From: an uncultured Gemella sp.
GTDB taxonomy: Bacteria > Bacillota > Bacilli > Staphylococcales > Gemellaceae
Reading direction: 5' to 3'
Length of the DNA: 37,467 nucleotides
NCBI GenBank assembly: GCA_900555985.1
Contig: USNF01000010.1
Location: forward strand, 1-37,467
In this document: piece after piece, positions 17,825 through 25,737 of the stretch
Layout: every line of letters begins with the position of its first letter
Numbering within the stretch: position 1 is the first letter of the stretch
Made by a program: the position numbers and the translations under genes
The notes under the pieces: generated by a model
Told to the model about the DNA's origin: nothing
The model's input: the letters and a program-made list of their open reading frames with translations, nothing else
Databases searched by the model: none

Positions 17825-19458
17825 TACACTCTTCTCCTACGGTTAATTAGTGTTTTTATACTAATTTTTCTATTAAATAAATATTCAACAAATTTTAATT
17901 TATTTAAAACAAAGAAGTATAATATACCACCAACAACAGCACATATAATTATTATTGTCATACTAGATAATTTTGATTCTATAACAAAGTTTCCAATAAT
18001 TGACTCATATACTGCTGCTACCGCTATAAACATGATAAAACAAGCACTCGCTAAACTAATAAATTTTTTAACAAACTCAACAATTCTTAATTTAATCTCG
18101 AAATTAATAACAACAAAATTCATTAATATCATTGTAACGTAAGTAGCCATTGACGATAGAACAACACCATTAGTTTCATAACTCATAACAAATGGTGTAA
18201 TAGTAGCAAACTTAACTATCAAACCAACTACTATTGTTATTAAATTTATTAATTGTCTATTTATTGCTTGCATAATTATACTCGTTAAGCTGTAAAGAGA
18301 ATATAAAATAGCAAGCGGTAGATAAAATCTTAATAAATCTGCATTTATTAAACTCCTACTATAGAATGCTGAATATAACGGATCAGCTAATATATACATA
18401 CCAACCAATGCCGGAAGTACTATCATCATAAGAGCTAATATAACTTTGTTAATTTGAATACTAACACTTTTTTTATCACCTAAAGCATATAACCTCGTAA
18501 TCGAAGGTAAAAATGTACTAGAGAATGCTGGAGCTATTGCTACAGCAATCATTACAACCTTATTAACTAATTGTAATGATGAAAATCTTCCATCTACAAT
18601 ATTCGCTTTTCCAATTGCAGTCATACCATGAATAAAGTTATGTTGATCTATAATATTCAGTATAGGGAATAAACCAACAATAAATATAAAAGGAATTGAC
18701 ACAGAAAAGAATTCTTTTACCAATTCTTTATTTGATTTATATACGTTGGTAGAATCGTGCTGCCTGTACTCTAAACCATGGCTATATCTTTTGTAAAAAT
18801 AAAGTAAAGTTAGTAAAGAGAACACTGCCCCCACCGCAGCTGCAAAAGTTGCTGTAACATTACCTTCCACAACACCATAGCCAAGAACTCTCATAACAAA
18901 ATATGTAGCTCCAAGCATAAATGCTATTCTCACTACTTGTTCTATAAACTGACTTAAAGCTGAAGGAAGCATAATTTCATGAGCTTGGAATAAACCTCTA
19001 AATCCAGCTGATACTAATACTAAAGGTATACCAAAGCTTAAGCTCTTAAGCACTAAAGCACCATCAGATGGTAAGAATTTTTGTTGTTTACTTATTAATA
19101 TTTGTTCTGAAATAAAATCAGAACCAAAGAATAAGATACAAAAACCTAACATCCCCATAACAACAAGTAGCCATGAACCTAATTTAACGATTCTTCTACT
19201 AACATCATATTGCTCAAGTGCATTATACTTAGCAACTAATTTTGCTATCGCTAATGGAGTACCTGCAGCTGAAATTTCTAAAATTGTTGCATAGTAACTA
19301 TACCCATAATTAAAAAGAGCCATCTGCTCCTCTCCACCGATTATTTGATAAAAAGGTATAAGGTATACAGCACCTAACAACTTAGTTAGTAATAAACTAA
19401 TACTCAGTAGCGCAGTTCCTTTAAACAAGGAATCTTTCTTCAATTTTTTCACATCCAA
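17824..19458 (-). CDS. MurJ/YtgP-type lipid flippase of the MOP superfamily
   Basis: About 540 aa with some fourteen membrane helices and the N-terminal block SLFKGTALLSISLLLTKLLG typical of the MviN/YtgP group, which flips lipid II or related polyprenyl-linked glycans across the membrane. The exact start is uncertain: the frame opens with TTG (19458), a GTG follows at 19452, and a TTG at 19443 has a weak GGATG 8 nt upstream; there is no in-frame ATG at the N-terminus. Coupled to rsuA at its 3' end. Confidence 0.88.
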   Translation of the reverse strand: MDVKKLKKDSLFKGTALLSISLLLTKLLGAVYLIPFYQIIGGEEQMALFNYGYSYYATILEISAAGTPLAIAKLVAKYNALEQYDVSRRIVKLGSWLLVVMGMLGFCILFFGSDFISEQILISKQQKFLPSDGALVLKSLSFGIPLVLVSAGFRGLFQAHEIMLPSALSQFIEQVVRIAFMLGATYFVMRVLGYGVVEGNVTATFAAAVGAVFSLLTLLYFYKRYSHGLEYRQHDSTNVYKSNKELVKEFFSVSIPFIFIVGLFPILNIIDQHNFIHGMTAIGKANIVDGRFSSLQLVNKVVMIAVAIAPAFSSTFLPSITRLYALGDKKSVSIQINKVILALMMIVLPALVGMYILADPLYSAFYSRSLINADLLRFYLPLAILYSLYSLTSIIMQAINRQLINLITIVVGLIVKFATITPFVMSYETNGVVLSSMATYVTMILMNFVVINFEIKLRIVEFVKKFISLASACFIMFIAVAAVYESIIGNFVIESKLSSMTIIIICAVVGGILYFFVLNKLKFVEYLFNRKISIKTLINRRRRV

Positions 19459-19485
19459 ACGTTTTATTTAATTGTAATTATCAAA

Positions 19486-19668
19486 CTATAAATACAATGT
19501 CTGATAACAAAATACTAAAGCAACGACTAAACTATACGCCGCCACAAGTCTCAAAACTTTATCCATTCTTCTTTTTTTTATTTTATTAGTAGCTACTAAA
19601 GCTATATATGAACCCAATAATAAAACAAAAGAAAGTATAAAGACTAAAATAGAATAAATTATCGGCAT
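19486..19668 (-). CDS. Small membrane protein of unknown function, 60 aa
   Basis: Two hydrophobic helices (residues 4-26 and about 39-58) flank a strongly basic loop, NKIKKRRMDK. I start it at the ATG at 19668, which has GAAAGGA 8 nt upstream, rather than the upstream ATG at 19713 that lacks a ribosome site. It lies between the divergent glnR and the flippase gene, 27 bp before the latter, so it is probably co-transcribed with it. I do not recognise a family. Confidence 0.65.
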   Translation of the reverse strand: MPIIYSILVFILSFVLLLGSYIALVATNKIKKRRMDKVLRLVAAYSLVVALVFCYQTLYL

Positions 19669-19783
19669 TATACATATCCTTTCTTCAATATTATATACTA
19701 TATATTTTAGCATGATTTTCTAATTTTTGAAACCCATTTATTTAAATATTTATATAAGGTTTATAAAGCTAACTAAAAGTTGA

Positions 19784-19800
19784 TGTTAGATTATATAACA
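19784..19800 (+). promoter_or_regulatory. GlnR/TnrA box upstream of glnR
   Basis: TGTTAGATTATATAACA matches the GlnR consensus TGTNA-N7-TNACA at every fixed position. It lies 97 nt before the glnR start, where autoregulation of glnRA occurs in Bacillales. Confidence 0.85.
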
Positions 19801-19839
19801 TTTACTTTATTTTACAAATTATTTATGTTAATATGAACA

Positions 19840-19855
19840 TGTGATGCGAGTTACA
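19840..19855 (+). promoter_or_regulatory. Second, imperfect GlnR box
   Basis: TGTGATGCGAGTTACA has both half-sites of the GlnR consensus, but with a 6-nt instead of a 7-nt spacer. It is centred about 55 nt from the first box, on the same helix face. Extended -10-like TGTTAATAT (19826-19834) lies between the two. Confidence 0.5.
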
Positions 19856-19896
19856 ATATAAATATTTCACTAAATTTCCAAAAGAGAGGTGGTTCT

Positions 19897-20280
19897 ATGG
19901 GGTTTAAGGAATTTCAAAAAAATCTTCCTGTTTTTTCAATTGGAGTTGTTACAAAAATAACTCAACTTAGCGCAAGACAGATAAGATATTATGAAGAAAA
20001 AAAACTCTTTACTCCAAAACGTACTGAAGGTAATACAAGGCTTTTTTCATTAAATGATATTGATAGTTTATTAACAATTAAAGAATTATTAAACAAAGGT
20101 TTTAATATAAAAGCAATTGATGAAATAATAAATGGTAAAACTGTTTCTAAAGAAACAACACAAATTAGACAAATCATTCATCATGATATATTTGCAGGCC
20201 CTAATGGTTTACCTAGAGAACGCTCTATTGGACGTGGTGATTTATCAAGATTTTACAATAATAAAAAAAATAAATTCTAA
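19897..20280 (+). CDS. glnR: Glutamine-responsive repressor GlnR (MerR family)
   Basis: MerR-type repressor of nitrogen genes that senses feedback-inhibited glutamine synthetase. The winged helix covers residues 13-80 (IGVVTKITQLSARQIRYYEE with the wing TEGNTRLFS). The C-terminal tail ends GRGDLSRFYNNKK, like the GlnR tail that contacts glutamine synthetase. At 127 aa the length is normal. AGAGAGGTGG precedes the ATG, and glnA follows 32 bp downstream in the same operon. Confidence 0.95.
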   Translation: MGFKEFQKNLPVFSIGVVTKITQLSARQIRYYEEKKLFTPKRTEGNTRLFSLNDIDSLLTIKELLNKGFNIKAIDEIINGKTVSKETTQIRQIIHHDIFAGPNGLPRERSIGRGDLSRFYNNKKNKF

Positions 20281-20312
20281 TATTAGTTATTTATATAAAA
20301 TGAGGAGATATA

Positions 20313-21650
20313 ATGGTTAAAAAAATTACTAAAAAAGAAATTTTAAAAACTATCGAAGAAGAAAATGTTAAATATATAAGATTACAATTTACTGATATAA
20401 CAGGTACTATTAAAAATGTTGAAGTACCTGTTAGCCAAATAGAAAAAATATTAGATAATAAAATGATGTTTGATGGTTCTTCTATAGAAGGATTTGTTCG
20501 TATTGAAGAAAGTGACATGTACCTATACCCTGATTTAAATACTTTTTTAGTATTTTCATGGGACAGTGAGTATGGTAAAGTTGCACGTTTTATCTGTGAT
20601 GTATACACAGTTGATGGTAAACCTTTCGCTGGAGACCCACGAGGCAATTTAAAACGAATGTTAGCTAAAATGAATAGACTTGGATTCGATACTTTAAATC
20701 TTGGACCTGAACCTGAATTTTTCTTATTTAGATTGAAAGAAAACGGAGAACCTAGTCTTGAATTAAATGATAACGGTGGATACTTTGATCTTGCCCCTGT
20801 AGATTTAGGTGAAAATGTACGTAGAGATATTGTTCTTGAATTAGAACGTTTAGGTTTCGATATTGAAGCAAGTCATCATGAAGTTGCACCTGGTCAGCAT
20901 GAAATTGATTTTAAATATGATGATGTAATTACAGCTTGTGATAATATCCAAACATTTAAATTAATTGTTAAGACTATTGCTAGAAAACACGGTTTACATG
21001 CTACATTTATGCCTAAACCTATGTTTGGAATAAATGGATCAGGAATGCACTGTAATGTTTCTCTATTTAGTAAAGAGGAGAATAGCTTCTATGATGCTAA
21101 CAGTAAAAATGGTTTATCTGAGGTAGCATCACAATTTATAGCTGGTATTTTAAAACATGCTCGTAGCTTTACAGCAGTTTGTAACCCTACAGTAAACTCT
21201 TATAAACGTTTAGTTCCCGGATATGAAGCACCTTGTTATGTTGCATGGTCAACATCAAACCGTTCACCTCTAGTTCGTATTCCTGCTGCTCGCGGAAAAT
21301 CTACACGTATTGAAGTTAGATCTGTAGATCCAGCTGCCAACCCTTATTTAGCAATGTCAACTATACTTGCTGCAGGTTTAGATGGTATCGAAAATAAACT
21401 TACTCCTGCAGAGGAAGTAAAAAGTAATATTTATGTTATGACTCGCGAAGAAAGATTAGCTAACGGTATAGATGAATTACCTTCTACACTTTATACGGCT
21501 CTTAAAGAATTAATAGCTTCACCTATAATGAAAGAAGCTTTAGGATCTCACATTTTCTATAATTTTGTTGAAGCAAAATCTATTGAATGGGATTCATTTA
21601 GAACACAAGTTACAGATTGGGAAGTTGAACAGTATTTAAAAAATTATTAA
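20313..21650 (+). CDS. glnA: Glutamine synthetase, type I-alpha
   Basis: Makes glutamine from glutamate, ammonia and ATP; dodecameric. Signatures in order: DGSSIEGFVRIEESDM near residues 53-68 (N-terminal beta-grasp), the active-site GPEPEFFLF, HHEVAPGQHEIDF, the ATP-binding FMPKPMFGINGSGMH, and NSYKRLVPGYEAP. The 445 aa form lacks the adenylylation insert, as in Firmicutes, where control is by feedback and GlnR. GAGGAG lies upstream. Translated from the same mRNA as glnR and ended by a strong terminator. Confidence 0.97.
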   Translation: MVKKITKKEILKTIEEENVKYIRLQFTDITGTIKNVEVPVSQIEKILDNKMMFDGSSIEGFVRIEESDMYLYPDLNTFLVFSWDSEYGKVARFICDVYTVDGKPFAGDPRGNLKRMLAKMNRLGFDTLNLGPEPEFFLFRLKENGEPSLELNDNGGYFDLAPVDLGENVRRDIVLELERLGFDIEASHHEVAPGQHEIDFKYDDVITACDNIQTFKLIVKTIARKHGLHATFMPKPMFGINGSGMHCNVSLFSKEENSFYDANSKNGLSEVASQFIAGILKHARSFTAVCNPTVNSYKRLVPGYEAPCYVAWSTSNRSPLVRIPAARGKSTRIEVRSVDPAANPYLAMSTILAAGLDGIENKLTPAEEVKSNIYVMTREERLANGIDELPSTLYTALKELIASPIMKEALGSHIFYNFVEAKSIEWDSFRTQVTDWEVEQYLKNY

Positions 21651-21658
21651 TTATTAAA

Positions 21659-21694
21659 AAATAGAAGAGAATATTATTTTCTCTTCTATTTTTT
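21659..21694 (+). terminator. Terminator of glnRA
   Basis: AAATAGAAGAGAA / TTCTCTTCTATTT hairpin followed by T-run, just after the glnA stop. Confidence 0.9.
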
Positions 21695-21700
21695 CGTAAG

Positions 21701-21734
21701 AAAAGAGGTTGCTGCAAATACAGTAACCTCTTTT
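21701..21734 (-). terminator. Terminator of trxA
   Basis: AAAAGAGGTTRCTG stem (21701-21714 with 21721-21734) with a 6-nt loop, placed after the trxA stop on the minus strand; back to back with the glnA terminator. Confidence 0.75.
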
Positions 21735-21758
21735 CCTTTTATATTATAATTTAGTAGA

Positions 21759-22064
21759 TTAGTATTTAGATAATAATTCTACTAATACTTCTTTTGGTTG
21801 GTAACCTGTTTTTTCTTCAAGTACTTCACCATTTTTCATAATTAATAGTGTAGGAATTGCCATAACTCCAAATTCACCAGCAGCTTCTTGATTTCCATCT
21901 ACATTAATTTTGTAAAATTCAATATTAGTTAATTCATTAGAAACTTCTTCTAATACTGGTGATAATATTTTACATGCTCCTCACCAAGGTGCCCAAAAGT
22001 CAAATACTTTTACACTATCAGTTTTTGATAATTCATAAAATTCTTTATCAGTGATTTCTCTCAT
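21759..22064 (-). CDS. trxA: Thioredoxin with in-frame UGA at the catalytic Cys: probable selenoprotein
   Basis: Cytosolic thiol-disulfide reductant. Read through one UGA at 21983-21981 (codon 28), the frame gives 101 residues with the full thioredoxin fold: VKVFDFWAPW, then UGA, then GACKILSPVLEEV, and the cis-proline loop MAIPTLLIMKNGE. The active site W-C-G-P-C is thus W-UGA-G-A-C, with UGA exactly at the nucleophilic cysteine. The second Cys (codon 31) is intact. GGAG precedes the ATG and the stop is TAA. A SECIS-like hairpin follows the UGA. I infer selenocysteine. Without readthrough only 27 residues would be made and the gene would be dead, yet everything after the UGA is well conserved. 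Confidence 0.88.
21935..21955 (-). promoter_or_regulatory. SECIS-like hairpin in trxA mRNA
   Basis: Minus strand TATTAGAA / TTCTAATG (one G-U pair at the base) closes the loop GAAGT. The loop starts 33 nt after the UGA and begins with G. This fits the general bacterial SECIS rules: stem of 4-16 bp, loop of 3-14 nt with G in the first two positions, and 16-37 nt from the UGA. Hairpins arise by chance in AT-rich DNA, so confidence is moderate. Confidence 0.5.
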
Positions 22065-22097
22065 TATTTCCTATCTCCTTCCGTTTTATTAATTAAT

Positions 22098-22126
22098 ATA
22101 TTAAACTATTGCAACTAATTATTCAA
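22098..22126 (-). promoter_or_regulatory. trxA promoter
   Basis: TTGAAT (22126-22121), a 17-nt spacer, TAATAT (22103-22098), about 34 nt before the start codon. No terminator separates groEL from trxA, so readthrough from groESL is also possible. Confidence 0.5.
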
Positions 22127-22143
22127 ATATTTTGTTCTAATAT

Positions 22144-23748
22144 CTACATCATAGGCATTTGAGGTGTATTATTTTCTTCTTTTGAAATATCTGCTACAAC
22201 CGCTTCTGTAGATAAGAATAAACTTGATACACTTGCTGCATTTTGTAATGCTGAACGTGTTACTTTAGTAGGGTCTACTATTCCTGATTTTATCATATCA
22301 ACCCATTCTTCTGTAGCAGCATTAAATCCAAAACCTATTTCAACTTCTTTTAATTTAGCAACTATTACACTACTTTCTAATCCTGCATTTTCTGCAATTT
22401 GTCGAACAGGAGCCTCTAATGCTTTTTTAATGATATTTATTCCTGTTTGTTCATCCCCTGTAGCTTCTAGTTTATCTACTTCTGAGATTACTTGTACTAG
22501 TGCAGTACCCCCACCAGGAACAATACCTTCTTCTACTGCGGCTCTAGTTGAATTTAAAGCATCCTCTATACGCAGTTTTCTTTCTTTTAACTCAGTTTCT
22601 GTAGCTGCTCCAATTTTTATTACTGCTACTCCTCCTGAAAGCTTAGCTAGTCTTTCTTGTAATTTTTCTCTATCAAACTCCGAACTTGAATCAGCAAAAA
22701 GTGCTTTAATTTGTTGTGTGCGAGCTTCTATTTTTTCTCTATCACCTTTCCCACCAACAATAACAGTATTATCTTTTGTAACATTTATTCTTGCTGCATT
22801 ACCAAGCATTGTAATATTCGCATCTTTCAAGTCTAGTCCTAAATCTACCGTAATTAATGTTGCACCTGTTAATATTGCTATATCCTCTAGGATAGCTTTT
22901 CTTCTTTCACCAAAACCAGGTGCTTTTACGGCTACAACATTAAATGTACCACGAAGTTTATTTACTACTAATGTTGATACCGCATCTTGCTCAACATCAT
23001 CAGCTATAATAAGTAATGGTTTTGCAGCAGCAACTACTTCTTCTAGCACTGGTAGTATTTCTTGTACTGCATTAATTTTTTTATCTGTTACAAGAACATA
23101 AGGATTATCTAAGTCAGCTATCATTTTTTCTGTATCACTTACCATATATGGTGATAAATAACCTCTATCAAATTGCATTCCTTCTACTACTTCTAAAGTT
23201 GTTTCTAACCCTTGAGACTCTTCGATAGTTATTACTCCATCATTACCTACTTTATCCATTGCTTCTGATATAAATTTACCTACCTCTTCATCAGCAGCTG
23301 ATATAGCTCCAACTTGAGCGATCTTATCTTTAGAGTCTACAGTAATACTTATTTCATGTAACTTATCAACTGCAACCTTTACAGCTCTTTCCATACCTTT
23401 TCTAATACCGATTGGATTAGCACCACTAGTTACATTTTTTAGACCTTCAGTTATCATTGCTTGGGCTAAAATTGTAGCTGTTGTAGTCCCATCTCCCGCT
23501 ATTTCATTTGTTTTATTAGCAACTTCAGCTACTAATTTTGCACCCATATTTTCATAAGGATCTTCTAGTTCTATTTCTTTCGCTATAGAAACTCCATCAT
23601 TAGTAATTAACGGAGAACCAAATTTTCTATCTAATACAACGTTTCTTCCTTTAGGTCCTAAAGTAATCTTTACTGCATTAGCAAGTTTATCTACACCACG
23701 TTTCATCGATTGACGAGCGTCTTCTGAAAATTTCAATTCTTTTACCAT
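22144..23748 (-). CDS. groEL: Chaperonin GroEL (Cpn60)
   Basis: ATP-driven folding chamber, 534 aa. The nucleotide-binding blocks are present: LGPKGRNVVLD near residue 31, DGTTTATILAQ near 86 with the catalytic Asp, and GIVPGGGTALV near 411. The C-terminus is short (MPQMPMM) instead of a long GGM tail, which is common in this group. It starts 8 nt after the groES stop, whose TAG overlaps the AGGAGG ribosome site. Ends in TAG. Sits between groES and trxA on one strand. Confidence 0.98.
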   Translation of the reverse strand: MVKELKFSEDARQSMKRGVDKLANAVKITLGPKGRNVVLDRKFGSPLITNDGVSIAKEIELEDPYENMGAKLVAEVANKTNEIAGDGTTTATILAQAMITEGLKNVTSGANPIGIRKGMERAVKVAVDKLHEISITVDSKDKIAQVGAISAADEEVGKFISEAMDKVGNDGVITIEESQGLETTLEVVEGMQFDRGYLSPYMVSDTEKMIADLDNPYVLVTDKKINAVQEILPVLEEVVAAAKPLLIIADDVEQDAVSTLVVNKLRGTFNVVAVKAPGFGERRKAILEDIAILTGATLITVDLGLDLKDANITMLGNAARINVTKDNTVIVGGKGDREKIEARTQQIKALFADSSSEFDREKLQERLAKLSGGVAVIKIGAATETELKERKLRIEDALNSTRAAVEEGIVPGGGTALVQVISEVDKLEATGDEQTGINIIKKALEAPVRQIAENAGLESSVIVAKLKEVEIGFGFNAATEEWVDMIKSGIVDPTKVTRSALQNAASVSSLFLSTEAVVADISKEENNTPQMPMM

Positions 23749-23756
23749 ATTTCCTC

Positions 23757-24032
23757 CTATTCTTCAATTAATGCCAGAACTTCTTCTTCATTAACTAAAT
23801 AAAATACTTCATTTTTAAAACTAACTTTTTTAAATTCATCAGAAAATACTACTTTACTTCCTTCTGATAATTCACCTTCATTATCTTTTGATAATAAACA
23901 ACTTTCTCCTAAAGCTACAACAATTCCAATATTAGAAGTTTCTTCTTTAGCTGCTAGTACAATACCACTAGCTGTTGATTTTTCTTCTTCAACTTTTTTT
24001 AATAAAATATTATCAAATAATGGTTTAATCAT
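23757..24032 (-). CDS. groES: Co-chaperonin GroES
   Basis: 91-aa lid of the GroEL chamber. It begins MIKPLFDNILLKKVEEEKSTASGIVL, with the mobile loop just after TASGIV, and has the central GSKVVFSDEF motif. The protein is shorter than the common 94-97 aa and its mobile loop is plain, but both ends align. GAGGTG precedes the ATG. Promoter and CtsR-type operator lie upstream; no CIRCE element is visible. Confidence 0.95.
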   Translation of the reverse strand: MIKPLFDNILLKKVEEEKSTASGIVLAAKEETSNIGIVVALGESCLLSKDNEGELSEGSKVVFSDEFKKVSFKNEVFYLVNEEEVLALIEE

Positions 24033-24066
24033 ATATTCACCTCATCTAATTATTACATGTCTATTT

Positions 24067-24099
24067 ATTATATTAAAACAAAAGTCAAAAAAAATCAAA
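24067..24099 (-). promoter_or_regulatory. groESL promoter region with CtsR-type operator
   Basis: A perfect TATAAT (-10) lies at 24072-24067 on the minus strand. On the plus strand 24083-24099 reads AGTCAAA-AAA-AATCAAA, matching the CtsR consensus RGTCAAA-NAN-RGTCAAA except for one base in the second heptad. It overlaps the expected -35 region, which itself is weak (TTGACT, 24088-24083, spacing short). Confidence 0.55.
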
Positions 24100-24334
24100 C
24101 TTTAAATTTTAGTATCATTTTATTAATATCAATAGTTTATTAAAATCAAAACATTACAATGTTTTCTTTATATTCTTAAATATAAGTTAATGTAAAAAGA
24201 ACATATTATTTATACGTTTCAATCAACAATCTCAAGCAAATTATTTTTATATTGATTTATATCATGTTAAAATTCTATTTGTATAAAAAAGTAATTATAC
24301 GGAAATAAATTCAAAATAAATAGGAGGAAATCGT
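24100..24334. other. Divergent intergenic region between groES and nox
   Basis: Apart from the groESL control region, the 302-bp gap holds only AT-rich sequence and, at 24322-24327, the AGGAGG ribosome site of the oxidase gene. I see no CIRCE, no Rex-type palindrome, no tRNA-like structure and no confident nox promoter; TGTTAAAAT (24265-24273) resembles an extended -10 but has no matching -35. Confidence 0.5.
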
Positions 24335-25696
24335 ATGAAATACGTAGTTGTTGGAACTTCTCACTTCGGTTACGAAGCAGTTCAAACTATTTTAAAAAAT
24401 GAACCTAATGCTGAAATTCATTTATATGAAAGAGGTGCTGGGGCTTCATTTATGGGATGAGGTAGTCAATCATATTTAGATGGGACATCTAAAGCATTAT
24501 CTGAACTACACTTTGCTAATGAAGAATCTTACCGATCTCAAGGAATTAACATCCACTGTAATAGTGATGTTATCAAATTAAATACAGAAGAAAAGTATGT
24601 TGTAGTAAAAACACCAGCTGGTGAAGAAAAACAATCATATGATAGATTATTATTAAGTCCTGGAGGAGTTGCTGTAAAACCTCCATTTGAAGGAATTGAA
24701 TTAGAAAATATTCACACTTTCCGTGGACCAGAAGACACACAAGCTGTTTACGATTGTATGCAAAACAGTAAAAAAGCAGTAGTCGTTGGTGGTGGTTATA
24801 TTGGTCTTGAAGTTGCTGAATCTTATGCAAAACAAGGAATCGATGTAACTATCGTTGACTTCGCTCCAAGAATTCTAAACACTTATTTAGACCAAGAACT
24901 TACAGATATTTTAACTGAAGAAGGTGCTAAACATAACCTTAAAGTTCGTGGTGGAGAAAAAGTTCTTTCATTTAAAGGTGAAAATGGAAAAGTAACTTCA
25001 GTCGTAACTGACAAAGATGAGTACGAAGCTGATACTGTTATTGTTTCTGTTGGTGTTCGTCCAGACGCTTCTTGGTTAAGTGAAGAATTAGAGATGACTG
25101 AACGTGGTTTCGTTGTAACTAACGAATACTTAGAAACGTCAGCTAAAGATGTTTATGCTGGAGGAGATTCTACAATTCTTCCTTATGCACCAACTCGTGG
25201 AGAGTTACCAATCGCATTAGCAACATTAGCACGTCGTCAAGGTGTAGTCGCTGCATTAAATGCGATGGGACAAAAAACTAAAATGCCTGCAGTAAACGGT
25301 ACTTCTGCATTATCATTCTTTGATTACAAATTTGTAAGTACTGGATTATCACAAAATGGTGTTGGACTTTATGATGGTAAAGTTGCTTCTAAATATGTAG
25401 AAGAACGTATTTACCCTGATTTTATGAGAAAAGAAAACAATCTTGTTCATATGAAAATCTACTTCGATGAAGATACACACAGAATTTTAGGTGCTCAATT
25501 TATGTCTAAACATGATGTTTCTAGTGCTATTGCAGCTTTATCAATAGCAATTTCATCTGAATGGACTTTAGAACAATTAGCTCTTGCTGATATCTTCTTC
25601 CAACCAGAATTTGACCGTCCATGGCACTTTATTAACGTACTTGCTATGGCTGCTTTAGACTATAAACTTGGTGGAGCAGATAAATTACTATTCTAA
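24335..25696 (+). CDS. nox: NADH oxidase/peroxidase (Nox/Npx) with in-frame UGA at catalytic Cys42: probable selenoprotein
   Basis: FAD-dependent NADH oxidase or peroxidase, 453 residues when read through one UGA at 24458-24460. The N-terminus KYVVVGTSHFGYEAV has the FAD motif and active-site His10. UGA is codon 42, preceded by ASFMG and followed by GSQSYLDG, where Nox and Npx have SFLSCGMQLYL with the redox cysteine. The second dinucleotide fold (VVVGGGYIGLEVAES), the FAD-binding VYAGGDS and the C-terminal IFFQPEFDRPWHFIN are all intact. A standard caller would start at an internal ATG (24758) and report a 312-aa fragment. I infer Sec at the cysteine; oxidase versus peroxidase cannot be settled. 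Confidence 0.9.
24475..24493 (+). promoter_or_regulatory. SECIS-like hairpin in nox mRNA
   Basis: TTTAGATG / CATCTAAA forms a perfect 8-bp stem with the triloop GGA. The loop starts 22 nt after the UGA and begins with GG, satisfying the general bacterial SECIS rules for stem, loop, G position and distance. It lies within codons 47-53. Confidence 0.62.
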
Positions 25697-25704
25697 TATT
25701 AATA

Positions 25705-25737
25705 AAAAGTTCGCAGAAAAATTCTGCGAACTTTTTT
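25705..25737. terminator. Bidirectional terminator between nox and mtrB
   Basis: AAAAGTTCGCAGAA / TTCTGCGAACTTTT, with a 3-nt loop and T-runs on both sides, serves the convergent genes. Confidence 0.92.

Noticed and set aside
21963..21980. Other hairpin near the trxA UGA (AATATT / AGTATT around ATCACC)
   Set aside because: Its loop has no G in the first two positions and one pair is a G-U wobble, so it fits the SECIS rules less well than 21935-21955.
22430..23101. Long plus-strand open frame (223 codons) opposite groEL
   Set aside because: Low-complexity Ser/Thr/Val-rich shadow of the strongly conserved groEL coding strand.
21981..24460. UGA read as Trp (mycoplasma-type code)
   Set aside because: Trp is UGG everywhere, no other gene carries an internal UGA, and Trp at the catalytic Cys of both enzymes would abolish function.
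21981..24460. UGA read as Gly (Gracilibacteria-type code) or as general Cys
   Set aside because: Gly at both catalytic positions would inactivate the enzymes. A general Cys reassignment would show UGA at non-catalytic Cys positions of other genes, and none is seen in the window.
24573..24830. Minus-strand open frame inside nox
   Set aside because: Antisense shadow of the conserved NADH oxidase frame, no ribosome site and no recognisable protein.
24335..25696. trxA and nox as pseudogenes or sequencing errors
   Set aside because: Two independent nonsense changes, each exactly at the catalytic Cys, in otherwise intact genes with good ribosome sites are improbable; SECIS-like hairpins follow both. 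Not fully excludable without reads.
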